From: Brienomyrus brachyistius
Lineage: Eukaryota > Chordata > Actinopteri > Osteoglossiformes > Mormyridae
Assembly (NCBI RefSeq): GCF_023856365.1
Contig: NC_064541.1
Span: forward strand, 21,926,214 to 21,990,213
Reading direction: 5' to 3'
DNA length: 64,000 nt
Below the pieces are notes generated by a model that searched no databases, had not been told where the DNA came from, and saw nothing but the letters and a program-made list of their open reading frames with translations. A program made the translations under genes and the position numbers. Shown in pieces: positions 30,036 to 40,600 of the stretch. Numbering within the stretch: position 1 is the first letter of the stretch; every line of letters begins with the position of its first letter.

Positions 30036-30116
30036 TGTCAGCGGTCGCCCCGGGAACGCACTCGCCGTCTGCCTGAGCAGCACGTCCCGCAAGCTCCGGA
30101 TCCGCTCCGGGATCAT
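30036..30116 (-). other. Isolated exon-like ORF with splice donor (unrecognised)
   Basis: In an otherwise AT-rich spacer, a CpG-rich patch (30010-30140) carries a frame that starts at an ATG (30116) and runs 27 whole codons to a good donor, CTGACA then GTGAGT, at 30035. It reads MIPERIRSLRDVLLRQTASA followed by FPGRPLT. The frame stays open upstream to a TAA near 30190. The composition (Arg, Leu, Glu) looks protein-like, but I do not recognise it and found no partner exon. It could be the 5' exon of a lineage-specific gene, a decayed gene piece, or chance. Confidence 0.25.
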
Positions 30117-30523
30117 CAATTCGGGCTGCGCTTGGCTGCGGCATCCGCGCAGATTGTTTACTTTGGCTGCCTGCTGTGTTAAACAAACTTGTTACTTATA
30201 GAAAAAATGCCAGCAACGTGCTGAGAGCCTTACAGTCACCGACGGGCAGATCAGACGTTTCATTTCATAAAGACAAGACAGCAGAATCCTGTGTAATGTT
30301 GTAGTCCAGACAAAAAAAAACTCCCGGCAATTTACAGCGAATATAAGGACATTAAGTTCAGCTAATGAACAGCAATGAAACATAAATACCTCTCATATAA
30401 GAACAGAGGATAACATTCTCGATATAAATAATTATTATTACCTTTCATCATTGTATCTGGGTGGTAAAGTGATTTAGTACTTTTGTCTTACACAGCTAGT
30501 GTTGTGGGTTTGAATCGCCCCCC

Positions 30524-30567
30524 CGTGTGTGTGTGTGTGTGTGTGCGTGTGTGTGTGTGTGTGTGTC
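30524..30567. repeat. (GT)n microsatellite
   Basis: Two (GT)n runs broken by a single GC step. A similar perfect GT run lies at 32010-32049. Confidence 0.9.
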
Positions 30568-30904
30568 TTTTCCATGGTGTGCCTTGTGCTGCCCGATATC
30601 ATGTCCAGGATGTCCAGAGTTTAGTAGAAGGATGGCTGTATAATAATTTAATCCCATTTTTATTTAGTTTTTTTTTTTAATAAGTATTGAGTCAAATATG
30701 GTAAAGGCAGCCACTTCCTGAAGTTAACAGGCCGGATTTTGGAAAACATGCTAACAGGGTGACAAGATCTTTCCCGCAAATATGCCCCAGGGATGCATTA
30801 GGTATTCTGCCCGGGAGGTAGCCGTCACAGCTGGCAGGAATTCACATAGTGACACCAACATCGGACAGCACTCAAAGGGTACTGCAGGCTCATTGCGGCC
30901 TAGC

Positions 30905-31365
30905 TGTTTGCGCTTGCTGCCTGCCTGTCTGTCTGTGCTTGCTGCCTGCTTGTCTGTCTGCGCTTGCTGCCTGCCTGTCTGCCAGTCTGCGCTTGCTGGC
31001 TGCCTGTCTGTCAGTCTGCGCTTGTTGTCTGCCTGTCTGTCTGCGGTTGCTGCCTATCTGTCAGTCTGCGCTTGCTTTCTGCCTGTCTGTCAGTCTGCGC
31101 TTGCTGTCTGCCTGTCTATCTGCGCTTGCTGTCTGCCTGCCTGTCTGCGCTTGCTGCCTGCCTGTCTGTCAGTCTGCACTTGCTGTCTGCCTGTCTGTCT
31201 GCGCTTGCTGCCTGCCTGACTGTCTGTGCTTGCTGCCTGCGCTTGCTGTCTGCCTGTCTGTCTGTGCTTGCTGTCTGTCTGTCAGTCTGCGCTTGCTGTT
31301 GGCCTGTCTGTCTGCGCTTGCTGCCTGTCTGTCAGTCTGCGCTTGCTGTCTGCCAGTCTGAGATT
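30905..31365 (+). repeat. Minisatellite, unit about 26-32 bp
   Basis: About 16 irregular copies of a unit close to CTGCGCTTGCTGCCTGCCTG followed by TCTGTCAGT. Copies differ in how many CTGT/CAGT steps they hold, so the unit length drifts. No copy contains a stop in any plus-strand frame, so three frames of 145, 170 and 145 codons stay open at once, rich in Cys, Leu, Pro, Ser and Ala. This is a property of the repeat and not evidence of a gene. Confidence 0.85.
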
Positions 31366-32006
31366 TTTAAACATTCAGACTTGTGTAGGTTTCACACATA
31401 AAGGGCAAATGCCAGCTCACCGGTCAGTACCCACGCTGTATGCTTTTCAGATACTCTGTCATTCATCAACGGAATAATCTGGAAAAATCTTCTTTCAGAA
31501 GACTTCATAAAAATGGCAAGAAAGCCTGCTTATCTGTCTGTTGATGAGGGAAGTGAATATTCTGCTGTCCGCACTAGAGCAGAAAGAGCAGGAAAATGAG
31601 CAGGTAAACAGCCAGGGGGCTGCTGTTGGTTTCGATTATGCTGTTCCACATCAGCAAGGTGTGACGCGAGATATGTGATCTCTCTGGGGGACTTTGGCAG
31701 GCATGTTTGTTCTCTTCGGCTTACGGTAGCCGTCGCGTAACAGGTGATCAGACTGGCGTCCCATTCGGAGGCGTCCCCTCTGCCGCTTCTGGACATCACA
31801 CAGCACCCAGCGTATTACGGGTGCTATAAATACATGCTTTCCTAATAGCAAGATGTTCCTTCTGTCCCGGTGCGTGCTGGAACTCTGCAATTATGCCTTC
31901 TGCTCATCCCATGTGTCCCCAATTAGCTGCGCTCTCCCAGCAGTGTCTGGGCTGGCATTAAGGGCCCTCTGGAGAGGCGCGAGGCGCTTGTCTCTGTGTG
32001 TGCATG

Positions 32007-32009
<3 letters not shown>

Positions 32010-32049
<40 letters not shown>
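32010..32049. repeat. (GT)20 microsatellite
   Basis: Perfect GT dinucleotide run in the tpi1-atn1 spacer. Confidence 0.9.
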
Positions 32050-32050
<1 letters not shown>

Positions 32051-32594
32051 TTCAGGAGGGAGCCTCCAGGGGGTGATATCACATCACCATTTATAATGGT
32101 CTCATTATACCTATCAGCCCGAAGGAGGCTGAAGCACTAATGACAATGAAACATTTGGTTTTATCGGCAGGTCAGAGCACTGGGGTTACTGAGGGTCTTC
32201 AGGGGTCTATGTCGGCACAGCGGCGACTCATTGTTTGTAGGGAGGCCCCCCCCTCGTCTCGATCTCCTTGGAGCGAAGCAGAAGGGTCCCGCTAGCTCTG
32301 AGGTTTCCTTCGCTGTTTTTTTTTTGGTTGGGAGCTCACTCTGTAGCTGGTGGTGTTTATGTCAGGGCTGGTGTCATGCTGGGGTGGGGGGGGGGCACAC
32401 TGCTGCCCACTGATACATGGCAGCTCGCATCCTTTGATTATGGTCTTACGGGAGGTGGGTACCCAGGGAATATCGAGGGATGGAGGGTTGCGGAATGGTT
32501 TGTGTACTGGGAGGGTTTCCCATGCAGAAGCATGCAGGTGAATCGCTGCCTGGACTGACAGCCTGTCTGGGGTTTGTCCTGCACTGCATCGGTC

Positions 32595-32655
32595 AGTTAT
32601 GGAAAATGGATGGAGGGATGGGTGAAGGGATGGATGGATGGACAGATGGATAGAA
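32595..32655. repeat. ATGG-type tetranucleotide tail, possible SINE end
   Basis: GGATGGATGGA-type repetition follows GTCAGTTATGGAAAATGGATG, the arrangement seen at the tail of the SINE-like repeats. Upstream similarity (32440-32590) is weak. Confidence 0.45.
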
Positions 32656-32766
32656 GAGACCAATGATCCAAATGCACCTTAATAGAATTAAGTGTGTAAG
32701 AGATCACATTGTGTGCGTGCTACACAGTCCTGCTGAATGTGGAGCAATTAGTGCTATTTGGGTCAT

Positions 32767-32786
32767 GGGGGGGGGGGGGGGGGGGT
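32767..32786. repeat. Poly-G tract
   Basis: About twenty consecutive G in the spacer. Confidence 0.85.
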
Positions 32787-34313
32787 CACAGAGCCTGGGC
32801 TCACAGATGCATTTGAGTCGACCGGTAACGGCAACCTAAAATCTCACTTAATGGTGACCTTTGTACACGTGTGAGAAGATAAATCGCTGCTTGAACAAAC
32901 AGATGCAGGGAACAGTGTGAACTCCACTTAAAATGATGAATTAGAGCTGAGCAGCCCGGCAACGTGCAGCATCGCTGGGCTTATGGTGGCTCGATGGCCA
33001 AGACAAAGGCGTCAGTGTGTGTGTGACGACTGTGCTCCATCCGGACACACCCAGCCAATCTGCATATAAAGCTGCCCGTAATTCCAGCTTTGTCAATTAT
33101 CTTTTTATAATTAAATGACCGGGTTTAATTTGTAGATCCGCATATTACAGCTTAATTTGACATAAGCTCTGTAATGTGGCTGGCGGTGAACCTGTAGAGC
33201 TCTGCTGAAGGTGTGTGTTCTCGGAGGGGGCAGAACAGATTGGCAGCTTTCTGCACACGGAAAGCATGAACTCCTGTGTCCATGGCGACGCCCTCTGATC
33301 GTCTGTGGCGGTCCCCACAGCGCCCCCCCCCCCCACCTGAGGCGGGGGTCAGTACGGGTCAGCTTTTTCACAAGTCATCCGCGTCGGACGAGCTGCACTC
33401 CTGCGCTCCAGGGCCGAGGCCATCAGGCCTACCCGACCTGCGTAGCTTTAGCATATTTTTTGCGCATTTAGCCTTTTTCTGCATTACTGCTTTTGCTCCA
33501 GGCTAGAAATGCAGCGTAACCCAGTCGCTGCTCCTGGCGCTCTCCTCCCGGAGCGGCTTTCTTTTCCCCGCCGCCCCGGGCGCTTCGCCGATGCATGCGA
33601 ACCCTGACGATGATTTCAGATTTATGACCTTATTTTTAGCACGTTAGCGCATAGGACCGCACTCTATCAAACCGATAGCAGAAACATGACCTTTGCTATC
33701 ACATGTAATTAAAACAACATGAACAGAGCCTAATCTGTACAGCAACTCACTTACAGTTAAATTAACCAGTGGCCCGTTATTACATAATGCAATGGGCATA
33801 GTGTGTTTACTGTCTTTTATGAACAGATTAACCCGTGAAAACCCGAATGAGCGTTCAACCAATCATCCGTATTATCCTAATTAAAGAAAAACATTGTGTC
33901 TAAATGGACGTTTCGGGGATCGCCTCGCTGGGGACAAGCCCAGAGACGACACAGCGCACCCAAAGATGCTCACACCTCCTTTTTAACATGTATAGAAAAG
34001 AGTCCATTTCATTTATTATCATTAGATTTCCTTACCTTCAATTTGAATTCATTTGTTCACGGGGAGATTCAAAATAAAAATTAAAAATAAAACTGCTCAT
34101 ACCATGAAAATGTAAAAAAATAATAAAAAATAATATGTATATATAATTATATAACTATTAACAAACAACATTAAGAATAACACTATTAATAATCAAAATA
34201 ATATGACACTAAACTGTAGGTCTGAAGCATGCTTATTAAATGGGGTTTGCTAAAAAGATCTGCACCAGTTAAAATTCAGCATCTAGCTACATGCAGTGAC
34301 AATAAAACAAAAC

Positions 34314-34319
34314 TTTATT
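34314..34319 (-). other. atn1 polyadenylation signal
   Basis: AATAAA on the minus strand (TTTATT on plus) about 370 bases after the atn1 stop codon at 34686-34688, giving a short 3' UTR. Confidence 0.6.
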
Positions 34320-34685
34320 TACAATTTTCCTGGCATGATGTATAGTACACGTCCTATATGTCAGTCCTTGGCCTAATGTACAGCATATATTACACAGGCT
34401 CTGCCCTGCGCTGTCCCACGTAGCTGCCCTTCCTCGTTTTTCTCTCTCCCTGACAGTGCCGTCCTTGTGCTCTTCTCATCAGGCCCGGATCTGCTGTTCT
34501 TCTCCATGTCTCATGTCGCCGGGTCTCTGTGCTGCTAATGTGCCCTTCTTCCCCCAGTCAGTGCATTCCGGATTCGACTCATGTCCCGCCCTCAGTGATT
34601 TCATTGGGTCGTGTGCGCGTCTTCCTCACTGCCGATTCGCCCAGGGACAGGTGACGTCTCCCTCTCTCTCTCCGCCCCTCCCCCG

Positions 34686-37600
34686 TCACAAAGTCTTGTC
34701 ACTCTCTTTCTTCAGGTGACTAAAAGAGAAAGACTGAATTGAGTGGATATGGGGAAGTATGTCAGCCAATAGTTTAGACTTTGTGTGTGTCAGAGGCTGG
34801 TGTGAGGAAAAATGCCCATGAAAGATATGGCTCTTATTAATTTCACATTTAAGTGATAGTTATCTAATGGAATTTTGAATTCTCTTTATAGCTGGGATGT
34901 GTTTTTAAGCACATTATTAGGATGGACACACACGCACACACACACATACACATACATACACAAACACACATACTGAAATTCAGCATTCAATTACAACAAG
35001 TCTCACTTTGGCTCATCAGAAACAGTCACATGCTGTAAATTGTCCCTCTCCTGGATGATGTAGGGTGAGGAGTAGGGTTTCGAATTTATGTTTAGGGGAT
35101 AGGGTTAGGGTTTAGGGTTGGGTTGCAGGTTGAGGTTTAGGGTTTATAATTAGGGATTACGGTTTAGGGTTGGGGTTCACGGTATTGGGTTCAAGGCTTA
35201 GGATTTACGGTTAGGGTTTAAGGTAAAGGTCAAGGATTTAGGGTTAGGATTTAAGGTTGGGATTAGGTTAAGGTTTAAGGTTCAGGGTTAGCATTTAGAA
35301 TTATGGATTAAGGATTAGGGTTGGGGTTTAACATATAGGGCTTAGGGTTATGCTTGGGATTTAAGATATGGGTTTAGGGTTAGGATGTAAGGTTGGGTTT
35401 AGGTTAGGGTTGATGGTTGGATGGATTTAAGATGTGGGTTTAGGGTTAGGATTTATGTTAGTTTTTAAGGTTCAGGGTTAGGGTTTAGGTTTAGGATTTA
35501 AGATATTGGTTTATGGTTAGAATTTAAGGTACAGGATTTAGGTGTGGATTTAGGGTTAGGGTGTAAGGTTCAGGATAGGTTTTAGGGTTAGGGTTTAAGG
35601 TTCAGGATAGGTTTTAGGGTCACCTGTAGTACTCGTCCTGTGTCAGAGAGTGGTGGTGATGGTGGAGCCACTGCTGCTCCAGCGCCAGCCTCTGGATCTG
35701 GATTTCGGCGCTCTGGGCTTGCTGCATGGCCTGGAGCTGGTGGGCCGCAGACACGGGGCCGGTCAGGGAGGAAGGCTGGGGCAAATCACGGAACGGGGCA
35801 CCTGGGGGGCAGCGAGCCAGGGGCACGAGGGCAACAGTGGGACCGTAAGCTTAGCGCTGCTTGCGAAATTCAAAGGATGAAGATCCCTTTATAAAAATCA
35901 TCCCATAATGGCTATGTGACACGAGGTATGAGATTCCCCTCCCAGATTTCATATCTGAGTGAGATGCCGCGTGTCATGTGTGAAGGCCGTCGGACAGCGG
36001 ACCGTGATCACACGGGTACAGCCCCAGGGGGCAAGGCAGGCAGTGACGTGAGGACGGCTAGGGACGGGGCCATGTCTCACCGAAGAGCTGCTGCCGGAGG
36101 ACCTCGCTGTCAGTGAGGGGGTGTGCCAGGATGGGGGGGCCCAGTGCCGCCCCAGGGTAGGGTAGCCGGGCAAGCGGGGACCCCGAGGCAAGGGGGTCCA
36201 TCAGGGGGTGCACCCCGCCCGCTGCTAAGGGACAGAGATGTAACAGAAACACAACAATTTAATACAGGCAACAACTGACTTTCAACTTTCCAGCTGTTTG
36301 GCTGTGAAGACAAACAGTAATAAAAGTCAATGATTTAAAACTTTTAAAGCTTTAATACCCGTGACGTTATTGTGGATTTAATATAGAAACAATTAAAGAG
36401 CTATTGCTATGGTTCTGAAATTCTAGTAGGAATATGGAGGACTGTCCTTTCCTTTTGTGATTGCGACAGCGATGCCAGTATCCACCCCTTGGTGGCACTG
36501 CAAGTGAGGGCAGTGGTAAGAGGTACCTGTGTCTTGTTGGTGCAGGTGCAGGTGGGAATGGATGTGGGAGTGCTGGTGGTGGTGCGGCGTCACGTTCAGC
36601 ATCTGCAGCCTCCCCAGGGACTCCCCCCCCCCTCCTGTTCCTCCTCGCTCCCGCTCTCTCTCCCTCTCCCGTTCACGCTCTCCCGAAGAGGGTGCCGTCC
36701 TGCTCCTCTCCCTCTCCCTCTCCCTCTCCCTCTCCCTCTCGGCTCCCGGCACCCTCTCAGCAGTGCCAGGCGAGCGGGCCTGCAGGGGGTAGTTCTCAGC
36801 CGGGGCGGGGGCGCCTGGTGCTGGCTGGGGGTGTGAAGAGAGGGACTGGGGAAAGGAGGAGTGTGCGGAAGGGTGATGGAGCGATGGGATGGGATTGGAT
36901 GGAGGTGGAGGAGGTGGGGCCGGGGCGGGCGGGGCAGGGGCCACGGGGGGAGTAGGGTGGTTGGGGAGAGAGGGCGGGAGTAGCGAGGATGGCGGGAGGG
37001 CTGAAATGGCCTGGGAGGCGGGATTTGAGGCACGATTTGACGCAGCCAGGGCTGTGTTTTGGAGCGGGGGCGGGGCTGGGGCAGGCGGTGGCGGGGTGCC
37101 ATACAGAGAAATGTCAGCGGCGGCCCCCCCTGCCCTGCTGAAGAGCAGGGAGTGGGCGTCGGAGTGGGACAGAGTCAGCCCCGGGTCTGGCATGACCCCC
37201 GCCTGGTATACCCGCTCCTCGCTCTTAAACTCAAACCCTGTTTTCACACGGTCCCTATGCGCCATGGCGTGGGGGAAGCCCATCCCTCCCAGGCCTCCGG
37301 CCATGCCTCCTGGGCCCGGCCCTGGGACCCCATGTGTCCCAACCCCGGGGCCCCCTTCCAGGCCGCCCCCATATAGAAAGCCCAAAATAGCGGCGGCTGT
37401 GTCAGCTGGGAGATGGTGGGGGTGGCCCAGTGCTGGGTTTTGGAACTGGGGCAGGAAGAAGGAGGGGTGCACGTGGGGGTGGGCGTGTGGGTGCAGATGG
37501 GGGTGGTGGGCCGGGGCCCGGCCGGCGGCCCCCAGGGGTGACATGGTGTGTGGGCGCGCGTACTCGCTCAGAGTCCTCAGAGCTGGTGTGTCAGGTCCCA

Positions 37601-40600
37601 GGTAGGGCCCCCCTAGCCCCACCCCCACCCCCAGGGGCCCCTGGGGATTGGCCACCACGGCAGAGGCCCCGCCCATGGAAGGCAGCAGCAGGGAGTGCGG
37701 CAGTGCATGGGGCAGCGCGGGATGCAGCGCATGGGGGGGGTGCAGTGGGTGAGAGTGCGGAGGGTGGTGGGGTGGGCCGTGGTGGTGAGGCTGTGGTCCT
37801 GGGTGCGAGGAGGAAGAGGATGAGGACGAGGAAGGATCCAGAAGGATGGAGGAGGATGGTGGGAAGAAGAGCGAGGACCCAGAGCGCCCCGCACTGGCTC
37901 CTCCACTGCCGCCGTCCTTCTGTGAAAGAGAGCACAAGGCAAACACTCAGTGGTGCGGCGCGGAGCCGGTCTGCCCCCCTCCTCTGACCTGCACCCACCT
38001 GCAGGTGCCTTTCGAGGTCCCTTTCTCGCTCCCGCTCCCTCTCCCGCTCCCTCTCCTTCTCCCTGAGGTCCCGGGCGCGCTGCTCCCCCTCCCTCCTGGC
38101 GCGCTCTATGGCCTCGTTTCTCTTCTTCCACAGCTTGGAGCCATCCAGGGGCACGAAGAGCACGTCACTGCGGGCGCACGAATTGCCACTGCCCCTGTCC
38201 AGCACTCTGTGAAACCTGCGGGTGGGATGGCAGCAGCATGCATGAGATGTGGCCCCCGAACAGCACCCATGTGGGCGTGGCAAGGCAGCCAGGTTTACCG
38301 TGCTGATTGGCTGGCATGGATCGGGACGTCCACCGGCTTGGGCTCTGGAGATGGGCTCCTCAGGACAGGGGCTGGGCTCTCGGCTTCCTCTCTCTCCTCC
38401 ACCGGCTCCTCCTTAATGACGGGTGGAGGCGGGGCAGCTGAGGACGAATCAGTGAGCCCCTCGCTGGGTGGGGGAGCACCAGCAGTGGGCAGCGACAGGC
38501 CAGTAGCGTCCCCTACTGGCGGGAGGACCTTGGATGCACTCTGAGGCGACAGAGAGTGGGCGTGAGAGCCACTGCTACTATTTTTACTGCTGTTGCTGCT
38601 AACGGCTCCGCTGCTGTTAGTGCTGCCACCATTGGGCTGGTAGGTGGAACCACTGAACTGGGTGTGGCTCAGGTAGGGGGGGGGGCGGCACCCCGGTGAA
38701 CAGGCGGTCGCCGCGGCAGATGCGGGGAGCGGGACGCTGGCTGCGGAGGAGGAGCCCGACGTGAAGGAGGGGAATCCCGTCATCTGATTGGATGAGGGAC
38801 TGGGGAGTGGTGAAAGGGGAACGGGAGGAGTCAGAGTCTGGTTGGAGGACTGGTATGGCCCTGGGCGGGCGTGATTGGCTCCAAGACTGGATGGTGGGAG
38901 TGACTGTGTGTGGGAGGATGGTGGGAGAGGGGGAGGTGGGGGTGGAGGGTACGGCGCAGAAGGGGGGCGAGGGTGAGAGGAGGATGAAGGAGACAGGGTG
39001 GGGGGCTGCGGGCCAGAGCGGCTGGGGTACAGGGTTGAGGGGGGGGGTTCCCTTTCTCTGTCCCTCTCTCTGGGCTGCGCCGGGCCCGTCTGGCCCGGGT
39101 AGTGGGGGTGAGAATAATCACGACCCAGGGCAACAGCTGTGCTGGGGGGGCTGTGATACTCTCTGGAGGGGGTTGGCAGGGCAGCGGTGGATGGGGGCAA
39201 TGCTGGGGGATAATCTTTAGCCCCAGCTGGAGGGTACTCTCTGAGGAAGTGGGGCGTGTGAGAGTCAGAGCCAGACGAGGAGGTTTGGGAGGAAGGCAGT
39301 GGCTGCTGCTGCAGGGTGCCGAAGTCCACGGGCGGTGGGTACTCCCTGTTTGCGGAGGCCAGGGGCTCTGCCAGGGGCGCCAGAGAGGGCGGCTGGGTGG
39401 GGGCGCTCCCTTGTGGCGAAGTTTGGGCATCACGGCCCAGGTGCGGGGTCATGGGAACCCCACCTGCCGACACTGTGGCACCTGACGGCGCAGCGTTACC
39501 TCCCCCTGGGTTATTCCCTCCCACCTCCCGCAGCTGCCCCGAAAAATCGCCCCACCGGCCCTCCTTGTCACGTAGACGCCCTGCCCCCCCAGAGCTGAAC
39601 TCACATGCCTGTGACTGGCTCGGGGTCGGCAGATATTCTCTTCCGGCTTCCCGGTCCCTGGTTGCAAAGCTCGACCCGAATTCACGGCCCCCTGACCCGG
39701 AGCTCTCCCTGCTGGAGCCCTGAGAGCCCATTCTGGAATAATCTCGGCTCTGACCCACTGGCAAATTCCCAAAATCCCTTGCCTGGCTGCCATTGGGACC
39801 GCCGCCGCTCATGTTACCGCTGTTAGCCATTCCAGTCCCAGAGCTGCCAATGCTGACAGAGAATTCCCGATTGATCTCCCTCCCCCCGAACTCCCGGAGC
39901 CCCCGCTCTCTCTCGCCGCCCCGCTCCCGCTCCCCACCTCCTCCATACCTGGGGAGGTACTCTCGGTGTGGGTGGGGGTGGGGCAGATAGGGGGGATGGG
40001 AAGAATGTCTGGAGGAGGGGGGGTTATACACTGAGGGCAATTGTTGCTGCACCGGAGGCTGTTGCTGGAGAGAGTGGTGGTTACCCGGGTAACGGGAGAA
40101 GCCCCAGCTCCCTGGGCAACTGGAAGCAGCTCCTCCCCATCCAGTGGGGCTGTAGTGATGGGGGTGGGGTGGGGGCGGTGGCTGGGCTATGGTGGCGGCT
40201 TGGGGCAGCAGGGAGGGGGGGGCACTCCTGTCAGTTAATTTGTCACTCTTCTCCGGTTTGTCCGCCTTGGGGTCCATTTGCAAATTTTGGCCCAGTTCCA
40301 GGGGCTTCAAAGCGGGGGGTGGGGGCAGCGAGGCTGGCAGGGAGGCGCCGGGGTTGCTGTGGGGGTACTCCGGCCCGGCCGCCTCGCCCTTCAACACACA
40401 TTGGCTGCTGGCTTTGGCACTGGCGCGATGGGAGTTTGGGGCGCCATCCACACTGCTGGGGACGCTGTACTCCATCTTGCTCAGGAGCTTGGAGTCCAGG
40501 GGGAAGTATGCTTTCCGGTTAGCCCCGCCCTCACCTGCCGAATCGGCCGCTCCCCTGAGGGAGGGGGCCAGGGTGGGGGCCTTCAGCACGCCGCCTTCCT

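Larger units (their letters stand above)
24020..34313. other. Repeat-rich spacer between tpi1 and atn1
   Basis: About 10 kb between two tail-to-tail genes with no recognised protein-coding gene. It contains SINE copies, MITE-like pieces, a 1 kb hAT-like element, a CA-rich block, a minisatellite, GT microsatellites and G/C runs, listed separately. Three segments lack obvious repeats and have homeodomain-like TAAT/ATTA content (about 26860-27120, 32050-32160 and 33040-33190, with a fourth at 33640-33850); these could be regulatory. A short spliced-looking ORF lies at 30036-30116. Confidence 0.5.

Noticed and set aside
30905..31365. CRISPR-like array
   Set aside because: Units are contiguous and drift in length without unique spacers; the genome is eukaryotic.
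30782..31477. Cys/Leu-rich ORFs of 145-170 codons
   Set aside because: They arise from a tandem repeat with no stop codon in any plus-strand frame; three frames are open at once and no codon bias or start context supports a protein.
35063..35620. A true chromosome end
   Set aside because: The repeats are degenerate, about 560 bases long, and flanked on both sides by exons of the same gene.
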